A stretch of 30,017 nt of DNA from positions 1 through 30,017 of the forward strand of contig USNG01000019.1 of assembly GCA_900556025.1 (NCBI GenBank), given 5' to 3'. The position numbers were made by a program, and so were the translations under genes. Origin of the DNA: an uncultured Mycoplasmatota bacterium (GTDB lineage Bacteria > Bacillota_I > Bacilli_A > RF39 > UBA660). The notes under the pieces were generated by a model. The model was not told where the DNA came from. It searched no databases and was given only the letters and a program-made list of their open reading frames with translations. Shown piece after piece: positions 1-7,869 of this stretch (the stretch's first letter is position 1; each line of letters opens with the position of its first letter).

Positions 1-53
1 ACACACGCCTTTCACGCGTGCATTTATGGGTTCAAATCCCGTACGGGTCACCA
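1..53 (+). tRNA. tRNA-Glu (UUC), 3' part only
   Basis: The window opens inside a tRNA gene. A 5-bp anticodon stem (cacgc/gcgtg) encloses the loop ctttcac, which gives anticodon TTC (Glu). A T arm with loop ttcaaat follows, then the 3' acceptor strand acgggtc, discriminator A and an encoded CCA at 51-53. The 5' acceptor strand and D arm lie outside the window. An A discriminator and an acgggtc acceptor end are typical of Bacillota tRNA-Glu. Confidence 0.93.
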
Positions 54-62
54 TTGATAATT

Positions 63-88
63 ACAACTCAATTGAGTTGTTTTTTTTT
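63..88 (+). terminator. Terminator after tRNA-Glu
   Basis: A perfect 18-base palindrome (acaactc, aatt, gagttgt) is followed directly by eight T residues. It lies nine bases past the tRNA CCA end, so it ends the tRNA transcript. Confidence 0.9.
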
Positions 89-102
89 ATGCTTAAATTA
101 CT

Positions 103-136
103 CCACAATAAAAGTTCTAGCTTTTCCTAGAACTTT
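103..136 (-). terminator. Terminator of the trmD operon
   Basis: Ten-bp arms aaagttctag and ctagaacttt enclose a six-base loop just past the stop of the last gene of the minus-strand operon. The T tract on the minus strand is modest (TTTTATT). The plus-strand side is also AT-rich, so it may work in both directions. Confidence 0.6.
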
Positions 137-146
137 ATTTATTTAT

Positions 147-608
147 TTATCTTCCTCTTCCTTTAGTATCAGTTTCTTCATAATAAATATTGCTTACATA
201 ATTCATATACATTTTTTGATTATAATTTTTTTGAAATTCTTCTTCTAAAAGTATTAACTTTGTAAGTAAAGCTTTATATTCACTTTCAGTTAAATATTCT
301 TTATATTTATTAATTATTATTCCTTTTAATTTATTAACTTCATCAATAACTAATCCAGAATCATCTTCTCCAGTATCTTCATCACTTAAAATACGTAACA
401 TAAATTTAACTATTTTATCTATTTTTCTATTAATTCTTCCTTTAATATATTCTTTTATAAGTTCAGAATCAATAAGTGTAATTTTTTTAGCTTTAATAGT
501 AAGGCCAGGAACTGCATTCTTAGGGGAAACAGTTAACCCTTTCATTTTAACATTATAATACATTAACTTTTCTTCTTTAACATTCTTTTTATCAATTACG
601 TATTTCAT
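147..608 (-). CDS. Conserved-looking protein of unknown function, last gene of the trmD operon
   Basis: A 153-residue protein that I do not recognise. It is rich in Lys, Glu and Ile, with no signal peptide, membrane span or cysteine cluster, so it is probably cytoplasmic. The first 50 residues look beta-rich (start MKYVIDKKNV, then a VSPKNAVPGLTIKAKK stretch); the middle and C-terminal part look helical; the tail is basic (TKGRGR). A ribosome binding site (GGGTGG) lies just before the ATG at 608. It starts nine bases after trmD ends and precedes the operon terminator, so it is co-transcribed with rimM and trmD. That position suggests a link to translation or RNA, but this is guilt by association only. 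Confidence 0.75.
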   Translation of the reverse strand: MKYVIDKKNVKEEKLMYYNVKMKGLTVSPKNAVPGLTIKAKKITLIDSELIKEYIKGRINRKIDKIVKFMLRILSDEDTGEDDSGLVIDEVNKLKGIIINKYKEYLTESEYKALLTKLILLEEEFQKNYNQKMYMNYVSNIYYEETDTKGRGR

Positions 609-617
609 ATTACCACC

Positions 618-1277
618 CTATAATAAATCGTCTCTGTATTCCTTTGTTATTCTTTTTCTTTCTTCTTCTCTATATTCATTAATTAATTTATGATTACCAC
701 TTAGAAGTACTTCTGGAACTTCCATTCCTCTAAAGTCTCTTGGTTTAGTATACACTGGATAATCTAATAAATTATCATTAAAACTTTCACTTTCTAAACT
801 AGTACTTGTTATAACACCATCAATAAGTCTTATAACTGAATCACTGATCATCATCGCAGGTAACTCTCCTCCAGTTAATATAAAATTACCAATAGATACA
901 AATTCATCAGCAAGATTATATATTCTCTCATCAAACCCTTCATAATGACCACATATGATAATTAAATGTTTCTTTTCTTTAAATTCATATGCTTTCTTTT
1001 GATTATAAGTTTTTCCTCTAGGAGTAAGTAATATAACATGTGAATCTTCTGTTCTAATACTTTCAACTGCATTATATACAGGCTCACACATCATAATCAT
1101 CCCACCACCACCACCAAATTGATAATCATCAACCTGATTATTTTTATATGGTGTATAATCTCTAATATCAATAATATTAATTTCTACTTTTCCTTTTTCA
1201 ATAGCTCTTTTAATAATACTTTCAGTCTTAAAACCTTCAAACATCATAGGAAATAAAGTCAAAATATCTATTCTCAT
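618..1277 (-). CDS. trmD: tRNA (guanine-37-N1)-methyltransferase TrmD
   Basis: Methylates G37 next to the anticodon of tRNAs reading CNN-type codons, using S-adenosylmethionine, and so prevents +1 frameshifting. The 219-residue product has the family landmarks: N-terminal RIDILTLFPMMFEGF, the glycine-rich stretch GGGGGMIMMCEP near residues 56-67, IIICGHYEGFDERIYN forming the knotted cofactor site, and LTGGELPAMMISDSVIRL. It is somewhat shorter than the usual 230-250 residues, mainly at the C terminus. Its ATG overlaps the TGA of rimM by four bases (ATGA), which indicates translational coupling. The rimM-trmD pairing is the classic arrangement, although rpsP and rplS are not seen beside it. 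Confidence 0.97.
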   Translation of the reverse strand: MRIDILTLFPMMFEGFKTESIIKRAIEKGKVEINIIDIRDYTPYKNNQVDDYQFGGGGGMIMMCEPVYNAVESIRTEDSHVILLTPRGKTYNQKKAYEFKEKKHLIIICGHYEGFDERIYNLADEFVSIGNFILTGGELPAMMISDSVIRLIDGVITSTSLESESFNDNLLDYPVYTKPRDFRGMEVPEVLLSGNHKLINEYREEERKRITKEYRDDLL

Positions 1278-1756
1278 AAAAATACCCCTATATCATGCAT
1301 ATAAATAATATTATTTTCTTTATCTATTTTAGTAATAAAATCCTTATTATATGGAATAAACTTACCATTTAATCTAATCATTTTATTACCATTATCACAT
1401 CTATATTCTTCAATTTTACCAATTAACTTATCATCATCATAAACACTCATTAATAAAAATTCATCTTCTAATATTTCATCAGAATCTAACTTTAAACTAT
1501 CTTCATCAATATAAACATTACATCCCTTATATTTTAAAACATCATTTATATAGTCTATATTAACAAATTTAACCATATCATATTGTTTATGTTTTCTATA
1601 AGTTTCAATTACTTCTCTATCTTTAAATTGTCCAATATATAGAACATTATTTGGAATAAATACTCTATCTTTATATTCAAAATTACTAATGATTCTAACT
1701 TCACCTTTTAAAGCATGAGTATTAACAATTTTCCCAACATAAATATATTTTATCAT
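1274..1756 (-). CDS. rimM: Ribosome maturation factor RimM
   Basis: RimM binds ribosomal protein S19 and helps mature the head of the 30S subunit. The 160-residue product starts with the typical KYIYVGKIVNTHALKGEVRI motif (N-terminal RimM barrel). The C-terminal PRC-barrel-like half covers residues of about 95-160 (DEFLLMSVYDDDKLIGKIEE and a final IDKENNIIYMHDIGVFL). Length is close to the usual 165-175. It ends in a four-base overlap with trmD and starts three bases after the upstream methyltransferase gene, so it is a middle gene of the operon. Assignment is firm from sequence and synteny. Confidence 0.95.
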   Translation of the reverse strand: MIKYIYVGKIVNTHALKGEVRIISNFEYKDRVFIPNNVLYIGQFKDREVIETYRKHKQYDMVKFVNIDYINDVLKYKGCNVYIDEDSLKLDSDEILEDEFLLMSVYDDDKLIGKIEEYRCDNGNKMIRLNGKFIPYNKDFITKIDKENNIIYMHDIGVFL

Positions 1757-1759
1757 AAA

Positions 1760-2488
1760 CTACCTCTTAAATAAATAATAAAGAATTATACCACTAGATA
1801 CTCCTACATTTAAGCTTTCACACTTACTATTCATATCAATTCTAACTATTTCATCACATAAATCTAATATATTTTTATGTACACCATTTCCTTCATTACC
1901 AAATACAACAGCATACTTATCACTTTTAACACTATTTTCAAGACTAACAGAAGAATTTAAAGCTGTGCCTATAACATTTATCCCTTTAGACTTAATTTCA
2001 CTAATAATGCTCTCTAAATCACTTATAATCACATTAGTATTAAATATCATACCACCAGTACTTCTAAGAACCTTTTCACTATAAGGATTAACACTATTTA
2101 AAGAAAACACAACACTATCAACATCAAAAGCAACACAATTTCTAATAATAGTACCAGCATTCCCAGGATCTTGAACATCATCAAGAATAACAATTCTATT
2201 TCCTAAATCACACTTCTCTTTATATTTACATACACCAATTACCCTAGGAGTACTTTTTAAATCACTAATGCTTTTCATAACATCAAGAGATAAATTATTA
2301 TATGGAAAATCATACTTACACTGTTCTCCATCTAAAACATATAACTCAGTTAATAAATTATTCTTAATAGCTTCATCTATTAAATTCTCACCTTCAACAA
2401 TAAATTCTCCTTTTTCTTTAGAATATTTACTATTTAAAAGTTTTCTCATCTCTTTAACTCTACTATTATCTTTAGATGTAATTAACAT
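1760..2488 (-). CDS. TrmH/SpoU-family RNA 2'-O-methyltransferase
   Basis: A 242-residue SPOUT-class methyltransferase, probably acting on ribose 2'-OH groups of 23S rRNA or tRNA. An N-terminal L30e-like substrate-binding part (residues about 1-95, including GEFIVEGENLIDEA) is followed by the SpoU domain with its three motifs: DPGNAGTIIRNCVAF, AVVFGNEGNGV and LNVGVSSGIILYYL, which build the trefoil knot and cofactor pocket. The layout resembles B. subtilis YsgA, but the exact target nucleotide cannot be read from the sequence. A strong ribosome binding site (AAAGGAGG) lies within the last codons of the upstream metallopeptidase gene, so the two are tightly linked. Confidence 0.9.
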   Translation of the reverse strand: MLITSKDNSRVKEMRKLLNSKYSKEKGEFIVEGENLIDEAIKNNLLTELYVLDGEQCKYDFPYNNLSLDVMKSISDLKSTPRVIGVCKYKEKCDLGNRIVILDDVQDPGNAGTIIRNCVAFDVDSVVFSLNSVNPYSEKVLRSTGGMIFNTNVIISDLESIISEIKSKGINVIGTALNSSVSLENSVKSDKYAVVFGNEGNGVHKNILDLCDEIVRIDMNSKCESLNVGVSSGIILYYLFKR

Positions 2489-2489
2489 T

Positions 2490-3125
2490 TTATTCCTCCT
2501 TTAAAACACTCATAGCTTTTTTATAATTAGGATAATATTTTTTAACATAACCCCAAAATCTCTTAGAATGATTAAACTCTAAAAAATGACATAATTCATG
2601 TACTATAACATAATCTATTTCTTCTATAGGATATTTAATTAATTCAAAATTTAATTTTATTAATTCTTCTGATTTCTTACAATATCCCCATTTTCTTTTC
2701 ATTTTACCTATCATAACTTTAGGATAAGGTATTTCTTCTTCAAACATACTATAACACACTTTTACTCTTTCATTAAATATTTTTTTTGCTTCATTAGTTA
2801 AAAATGTATCTAAATATGTTTTATTCTTAACAAATACTCTATCTTCTACAAATTCTATTTTAGATATAGTATTCATAATTACTACATCATATTTTTTACC
2901 TAAGTAATAAAATGATTCTTCTTTTTCTTCTTTCTTTTTAACTCTATTATATCCTTCTAATATAGCTTTTTCATTATTTTTAATAAAAGATATTATCATA
3001 GATTTAGGTACTAAATAATTACATGTTATATGTATTCCATCTTTTTTAACTCTTAAATACATATTTTTATTATTTTTTCTTTCTACGTATACATCAATCT
3101 CTATGTCACCTAAAATAATTTTCAT
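2490..3125 (-). CDS. YgjP-like (DUF45) zinc metallopeptidase
   Basis: A 211-residue protein of the YgjP/DUF45 family. The hallmark is HELCHFLEFNHSKRFW at residues 176-191: His176 and His180 with Glu177 form the zinc site, and His186 is the likely third ligand. A conserved KRKWGYC segment (residues 143-149) precedes it, as is usual in the family. The N-terminal half is beta-rich. There is no signal peptide, so it is predicted to be cytosolic. The substrate of this family is not well defined. It is the first gene of the rRNA methyltransferase-rimM-trmD operon, with an extended -10 promoter just upstream. Catalytic residues are intact. Confidence 0.87.
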   Translation of the reverse strand: MKIILGDIEIDVYVERKNNKNMYLRVKKDGIHITCNYLVPKSMIISFIKNNEKAILEGYNRVKKKEEKEESFYYLGKKYDVVIMNTISKIEFVEDRVFVKNKTYLDTFLTNEAKKIFNERVKVCYSMFEEEIPYPKVMIGKMKRKWGYCKKSEELIKLNFELIKYPIEEIDYVIVHELCHFLEFNHSKRFWGYVKKYYPNYKKAMSVLKEE

Positions 3126-3142
3126 AATTGTACCTCTTTTTA

Positions 3143-3151
3143 ATTATAACA
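3143..3151 (-). promoter_or_regulatory. Extended -10 promoter for the metallopeptidase-rimM-trmD operon
   Basis: The minus strand reads TGTTATAAT, an extended -10 (TGn plus a perfect TATAAT), about 18 bases upstream of the ATG at 3125. No good -35 is present at 17 bp, which fits an extended -10 promoter. It lies directly after the terminator of the upstream gene. Confidence 0.6.
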
Positions 3152-3164
3152 TTTTTTCAAACAA

Positions 3165-3189
3165 TAAAAAAGCATCCATAAAGGATGCT
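3165..3189 (-). terminator. Terminator of the InlB-repeat protein gene
   Basis: On the minus strand, arms AGCATCC and GGATGCT enclose a 5-base loop and are followed by a run of six T. It starts six bases past the stop codon at 3195. Confidence 0.88.
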
Positions 3190-3194
3190 AAATA

Positions 3195-4817
3195 TTACAT
3201 TGTAGTTTCAACGTCTTCTGTAGCTGCAGCTTCATTTACTGTATCTACTGTTTCACTATCTTCTTTAGTTTCAGCAATATCTTCTGGTTGTTCAACCCAT
3301 TTAGCTTCTAACTCTATTTCAGTCTTAGCTGGAATATTTTCATCACTTGGATCAATTTGATCTTTTATTTCTTCATTAGTAGCATCTTCATCAATTACAA
3401 TTGTTACTTCTAAAGTTTCACCAGTTTCTAGATCAATAGTTTCAGTCTTTTCAACTTGTTTCCAACCGTCGAATACTTTTTCTTTTTCAACTACGTTATC
3501 ACCAACATTAGGTTTTTCATATGAAGAACCAGCATTCTTAATAACATCAGATAGTCTTATTTGATTATTATTAATCTCTAATTCACTATCATCTATTATT
3601 TCTTTAGTATTATCAGATTTAACATCACTCTTAACAAAATATGTTGGAGCTTTTACACCTAAATCTTCTACAGGCTCTTCTGGTAATTCTAAATCTTTAA
3701 CTTCTTCTTCCTTAACTCCAATAGTAACAGCCTCATCTTCATTATAGTAAACTATTTTAGCTTTACCACATACAGGATATAAATATAAGTCACTTTCTAA
3801 AGTTACTCTTTCTCCTCCCACATAATCAATTTGGTTACTATTTTTAGTCTTAGTCCATCCTAAGAATGCACCACTATAACATACTGAATCATTATTCATT
3901 TCAAATATAGTAATAGTTTTTTCATTGTCATTATCAACAGTATCTCCAATAACACCAACATCATTTTCATCATAATAAACAAATTCAATTGTTTCTCTAC
4001 TATCACTATATAATTTAATAGTATTATCACTAGCATATTTTATAATGCTTGGATTTAAACTATATATTCTATTAGTTAATTCTATATCAGTAAACCAACC
4101 ATCAAATATATTATCAACTTTTCCATTCTTTAGTGATATTTCTCCATCTTCAACAGTATATGTTGTAGGATTATCACTTTCAATGTCATAAACAATAGTA
4201 TAAACTGTTAATTCACAACTCATATAAATATTTAATGATTCATTAACTTCATTATTGAAATTAAATTCTTGAGTTAAATTTTCATCAGTATAATATTTAC
4301 AACTATTATATCCACTTGGTAAATATTTATCTACTTTACCACCACTTACTACTTTCTCACTATGAGTTTTACTAGTATCATTTAATAAGAATTGTACTCT
4401 ATAAGTTACTGCCTCACTTTCCTTATTATCTTCACTAGTAGTATTTTTTACTGTAGTCTTTTTTACTGTAGTCTTTTTAACTACAACTTTTGTATCATCT
4501 TGTGTATCATTCTTCTTGTCATCTTCAATTGGTACTATAACATCATCTTCTGGTTTCTTAGGTTCATTAACTTCTTTCTTATCACAACCAACAATCAAGC
4601 ATATTACAGTAGCAACTATCACTAAAATAGCTATAGCTATAAAAATAATTAATCTGTTATCATCTTCATCATCTAAGAAATTTTCTTCAATTTCTTCAAC
4701 TTCTTTGATAACTACTTTAGTATCTTTAACTTTAGCTTTTGGTGCTTCAGTCTTTTTAACAGATGTATTCTTATTATTTTTATTAGCAGGCTTTTTAGCT
4801 TGCTTTACATCTTTCAT
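3195..4817 (-). CDS. Membrane-anchored surface protein with InlB-type (Listeria-Bacteroides) repeats
   Basis: I start this gene at 4817 (540 residues), not the in-frame ATG at 4841, because a ribosome binding site (AGGGAGG) sits just before the inner ATG. The first 55 residues are charged and Lys-rich. One membrane span (residues about 56-77, RLIIFIAIAILVIVATVICL) follows, then a long exterior part. A Thr/Lys-rich linker with repeated VKKTTVKKTTVKN leads to degenerate InlB B-type modules: FDGWFTDIELTNRIY, FLGWTKTKNSNQ ending in LYLYPV, and FDGWKQVEKTE ending in ELEAKWVEQP. The tail is acidic. There is no LPXTG sorting signal, so attachment is by the N-terminal anchor. A role in adhesion or envelope organisation is inferred from the repeat type only. 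Confidence 0.8.
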   Translation of the reverse strand: MKDVKQAKKPANKNNKNTSVKKTEAPKAKVKDTKVVIKEVEEIEENFLDDEDDNRLIIFIAIAILVIVATVICLIVGCDKKEVNEPKKPEDDVIVPIEDDKKNDTQDDTKVVVKKTTVKKTTVKNTTSEDNKESEAVTYRVQFLLNDTSKTHSEKVVSGGKVDKYLPSGYNSCKYYTDENLTQEFNFNNEVNESLNIYMSCELTVYTIVYDIESDNPTTYTVEDGEISLKNGKVDNIFDGWFTDIELTNRIYSLNPSIIKYASDNTIKLYSDSRETIEFVYYDENDVGVIGDTVDNDNEKTITIFEMNNDSVCYSGAFLGWTKTKNSNQIDYVGGERVTLESDLYLYPVCGKAKIVYYNEDEAVTIGVKEEEVKDLELPEEPVEDLGVKAPTYFVKSDVKSDNTKEIIDDSELEINNNQIRLSDVIKNAGSSYEKPNVGDNVVEKEKVFDGWKQVEKTETIDLETGETLEVTIVIDEDATNEEIKDQIDPSDENIPAKTEIELEAKWVEQPEDIAETKEDSETVDTVNEAAATEDVETTM

Positions 4818-4861
4818 ATAACCTCCCTCTCGTAGCTTCATCTCGTACTACTCTAATAATC

Positions 4862-4890
4862 ATTATAGACTTCATAAAAAATCAACGCAA
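4862..4890 (-). promoter_or_regulatory. Promoter of the InlB-repeat protein gene
   Basis: On the minus strand, TTGCGT (4890-4885) and a perfect TATAAT (4867-4862) are separated by 17 bp, about 45 bases upstream of the start codon. Confidence 0.65.
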
Positions 4891-4910
4891 CTTATTTTGT
4901 AAATATTATG

Positions 4911-4938
4911 TAAATAAAAAGAACTTTTACAAGTTCTT
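4911..4938 (-). terminator. Terminator of ftsA-ftsZ
   Basis: On the minus strand, AAGAACT and AGTTCTT (7 bp) enclose a 6-base loop and are followed by TTTATTTA. The first stem base pairs overlap the TAA stop codon of ftsZ. Confidence 0.85.
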
Positions 4939-6007
4939 AAAAATCTCTATTTCTTAAAAATGCTGGCATATCTAATTCATCATCACCTTCATCGTCATCA
5001 TTGATCTCTTGAATTGGTTTCTTTTCACCTTCAATTGATCTATATAATGGTTCAGTTGAATCTTCAAATCCTGTAGCAATAACTGTAACAACAATTTCAT
5101 CAGTTAAAGCTTCATTAATTACTGCACCGAATATAACGTTAACATCTGTATTAGCAACAGCTCTTACAACTTCAACAGCATCTTCTGCTTCAAATAATGT
5201 CATTGAAGTACCACCAGTTATATTAACAATACAATCAACAGCACCATTAATAGTAGCTTCTAAAAGTGGACTATTAACAGCTTGTTTAGCAGCTTCAACA
5301 GCACGATTATCTCCAAATCCAACACCTATTCCAATTAAAGCGTCTCCTCTATTTTCCATTACAGTTCTAACATCTGCAAAGTCTAAATTCAAAAGACCTG
5401 GAACACTAATTAAATCAGATATTGATTGAACACCTAATCTAAGTACATTATCAACTTCTTTAAATGCAGCATCTAGTGGTGTAGATCTATCAATTAAATC
5501 TCTTAATCTATCATTAGGAATTACTACAATAGTATCAACATGTTTTCTTAATTCATCAAGTCCAACTAAAGCATAATCCATTCTTTTCTTACCTTCAAAT
5601 TTAAATGGTTTAGTAACAATAGCTACAGTTAAACATCCTAAATTTTGAGCTATTTCAGCAACTACAGGAGCAGCACCAGTTCCAGTACCACCACCAAGTC
5701 CACAAGTAACAAAAACCATATCTGCACCGCGTAAAGCATCTTCAATCTCTTCTTTAGTTTCTAAAGCAGCTTCACGTCCAACTTCTGGTCTTGTACCAGC
5801 TCCTCTACCTTTAGTAATAGTCTTACCTAATTGAATCTTATGTTCTGCATTTGAAGCATTTAATACTTGTTGATCAGTATTAGCAACTATAAATTCAACA
5901 CCTCTAAGACCTGAATCTATCATTCTGTTAACAGCGTTACAACCACCGCCACCTACACCAATAACTTTTATATCAGCTATTTGATCCATTTCCAGTTTAT
6001 TATTCAT
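4937..6007 (-). CDS. ftsZ: Cell division tubulin homologue FtsZ
   Basis: GTP-dependent polymer that forms the Z ring and scaffolds the divisome. The 356-residue protein has [12 protein letters not shown] near residue 18, the tubulin signature GGGTGTGAA at 105-113, and the T7 synergy loop NLDFADV at 207-213 with the catalytic aspartates. An acidic linker ([10 protein letters not shown]) and the conserved C-terminal peptide [10 protein letters not shown], which binds FtsA, end the protein. It is complete. The gene starts ten bases after ftsA ends and is followed by a terminator, so ftsA-ftsZ form a two-gene operon. The mur and mra genes that usually precede it are absent here. Confidence 0.99.
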   Translation of the reverse strand: MNNKLEMDQIADIKVIGVGGGGCNAVNRMIDSGLRGVEFIVANTDQQVLNASNAEHKIQLGKTITKGRGAGTRPEVGREAALETKEEIEDALRGADMVFVTCGLGGGTGTGAAPVVAEIAQNLGCLTVAIVTKPFKFEGKKRMDYALVGLDELRKHVDTIVVIPNDRLRDLIDRSTPLDAAFKEVDNVLRLGVQSISDLISVPGLLNLDFADVRTVMENRGDALIGIGVGFGDNRAVEAAKQAVNSPLLEATINGAVDCIVNITGGTSMTLFEAEDAVEVVRAVANTDVNVIFGAVINEALTDEIVVTVIATGFEDSTEPLYRSIEGEKKPIQEINDDDEGDDELDMPAFLRNRDF

Positions 6008-6017
6008 ATTTCACTCC

Positions 6018-7250
6018 TTAATTATTGAAAAAATAACCATATATTTTTCCGAGTACTGTATTATTATTAGATTTTTTATTATTTATTAATTCTTCTTGTT
6101 TAGTATCATCTACTGTATAAGCAACTTTATTTCTAAAAGATAACTTGTCATGATAATATTTAATTAATCCTAAAGCACTAGAAAATTTATTATGTCTACA
6201 ACCTATTTCACGCACTTTATAAGCTTCCATCTCTTTACCAAATATTTCATCAACTACCAAGTTAAAATCATTTAATTCAGTAGTTCCTCCAGTAAATATT
6301 ATATAACTTATTTCCATCTTTGTTAAGAGATTAATTTGCTTTTTAGATAAATCAAGTATTTCTTTTATTCTAGAACATATAATTTCACTAATCTCATATT
6401 GATTTATTTTAATATTTTCTTTAGAGTTTGTCAACACATCCTCACACCAAGAAGTAGATGCATTTCTCTTACTAGCTAAAGCAAATTTCTCTTTCAACAT
6501 CTTAGCATCTTTTCTACTTATATCATAAATATAACATATATCTCTATCAATATTCTTACCACCAATATCGATATTTTCTGTTTCTACTAATATGCCTTTT
6601 TTAAATATACTTACTTCCGTTTTCTCTTCTCCAATGTTTACAACAGCAGTATTCTTTTTATCCATATTAGAATTCTTAAATTCATAATAATCAGATACAC
6701 TTCCAAAATTAATATCAACTACAGTAACATTAATATTTTCAAGTAACGCTATCAAAGTATAAACATTTTTTTTAGGAGCTAAACTTATAATAGCTTTAAC
6801 TTCTAAATTATTACACTTAACCCCTTTAGGATCACTAACTACTTTATCATCTGCTTTAAATAAAGTTGGTGTTATACTAATAAATTCTTTATTATTTGGA
6901 ACTTTATTATATACACATGATTGTAAACATTTAAGTAAATCATCACTTTCGACTAATCCACTTTCATTATTTATTTTATGGCTTCCCTCACTTGCAACAA
7001 ATTCAGCATAATATGATGGAACATTCAAAATAACTTTATCTATTTTAATATTTAGCATCTCTTCGCATCTACTAAAAGCTTCTTTAATAGAAACTAATGC
7101 ATCTTCAGGACTAGCAATTAATCCTCTTTTAACCCCTCTAGATTTTACTTCGGATACTGCAAGTACATTTACTTCACCATCATAATATTCGCCAACAATC
7201 AATTTAACTGTAGATGAACCAATATCTAAACTTGATATTATTTCTTTCAT
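6018..7250 (-). CDS. ftsA: Cell division protein FtsA
   Basis: Actin-like ATPase that tethers FtsZ to the membrane. The 410-residue product has the phosphate-1 motif SLDIGSSTVKLIVGE at residues 7-21, an SHS2/1C region (about 85-165, VILNVPSYYAEF), a second phosphate motif (TAVVNIGEEKTEVSIF) and an adenosine motif (IIFTGGTTELN). It ends in a short amphipathic tail (GKIYGYFFNN) that fits the membrane-targeting helix. A strong ribosome binding site (AAGGAGG) precedes the ATG. It is rather divergent and slightly shorter than the 420-440 residues common in Bacillota, but all domains are present, and placement before ftsZ confirms it. Confidence 0.96.
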   Translation of the reverse strand: MKEIISSLDIGSSTVKLIVGEYYDGEVNVLAVSEVKSRGVKRGLIASPEDALVSIKEAFSRCEEMLNIKIDKVILNVPSYYAEFVASEGSHKINNESGLVESDDLLKCLQSCVYNKVPNNKEFISITPTLFKADDKVVSDPKGVKCNNLEVKAIISLAPKKNVYTLIALLENINVTVVDINFGSVSDYYEFKNSNMDKKNTAVVNIGEEKTEVSIFKKGILVETENIDIGGKNIDRDICYIYDISRKDAKMLKEKFALASKRNASTSWCEDVLTNSKENIKINQYEISEIICSRIKEILDLSKKQINLLTKMEISYIIFTGGTTELNDFNLVVDEIFGKEMEAYKVREIGCRHNKFSSALGLIKYYHDKLSFRNKVAYTVDDTKQEELINNKKSNNNTVLGKIYGYFFNN

Positions 7251-7276
7251 GTATCCTCCTTATAATCTTCTACCTA

Positions 7277-7305
7277 ATTATATCAAATATTATTTTAATT
7301 TTAAA
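7277..7305 (-). promoter_or_regulatory. ftsA-ftsZ promoter
   Basis: On the minus strand, TTTAAA (7305-7300), 17 bp, then an extended -10 TGATATAAT (7285-7277). The -35 overlaps the stop codon of the upstream gene, so ftsA-ftsZ have their own promoter while still able to receive read-through. Confidence 0.7.
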
Positions 7306-7801
7306 GATTTACTTCATCAAAAACATACTTAATAACAAAATTATAGTATGGATTTAGAGCTGTATTATCACCTAAATATGTAATAGTGACATTAAGTTTC
7401 TTACTTTCACTACCCTTTATAACATTACTTTCTAACAAAGAAACATCTACTTTAACCTTTGATTTAGGAACATTAGTATCAATATTCATTATATTAGCTT
7501 CACTAATACTAGCATCAATATTACCTATATTTTTAACATCTAAACTAAAAGATTCACTTTTCTTAAACTCATTTAAATTTGGAATATTAACTTTAATAGT
7601 ATCATTATCTTCATTAATTTTAACACTCATACTAGTATCATAATCAATATTCAAATTAGAATAAACAATATCATAATACTTCTTATTAACTAAAACACTA
7701 CCATCTTTTTCATAATGTATAAACAAATGAGTAATTGTAACTACACAAACAAGCATAACAAATGTGAAAATTAATATTGTATATTTAGTCTTATCCTTCA
7801 T
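7301..7801 (-). CDS. Small membrane-anchored exported protein of unknown function
   Basis: I start at 7801 (166 residues, MKDKTKYTILIF), where a ribosome binding site (GAGGGA) fits, not at the ATG at 7834. Residues about 7-27 form a hydrophobic signal anchor. The rest looks beta-rich and extracellular: KKYYDIVYSNLNIDYD, then a stretch around SESFSLDVKNIGNIDASIS. This resembles the beta-sandwich domain of Bacillota surface or camelysin-like proteins, in which a DVxNxGxIDA motif recurs. That resemblance is from memory and weak. It sits directly upstream of ftsA with no terminator between, so some read-through into ftsA-ftsZ is possible. Confidence 0.7.
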   Translation of the reverse strand: MKDKTKYTILIFTFVMLVCVVTITHLFIHYEKDGSVLVNKKYYDIVYSNLNIDYDTSMSVKINEDNDTIKVNIPNLNEFKKSESFSLDVKNIGNIDASISEANIMNIDTNVPKSKVKVDVSLLESNVIKGSESKKLNVTITYLGDNTALNPYYNFVIKYVFDEVNL

Positions 7802-7840
7802 ATTTCCCTCTTTATTATATTTAAATAATATCACAAAACC

Positions 7841-7869
7841 AAAAAAAAAGCATTAGTTTCCTAATACTT
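7841..7869 (-). terminator. Terminator of the lipoprotein gene
   Basis: On the minus strand a 9-bp stem (AAGTATTAG with CTAATGCTT, one G-T pair) closes a GAAA tetraloop and runs into at least seven T. Two bases of the stop codon (7868-7870) are part of the stem. Confidence 0.92.

Noticed and set aside
18..248. Open frame across the tRNA-Glu tail, its terminator and the end of the unknown gene
   Set aside because: It runs through a tRNA and two hairpins, has no ribosome binding site and encodes only a low-complexity hydrophobic stretch; it is a by-product of AT-rich DNA.
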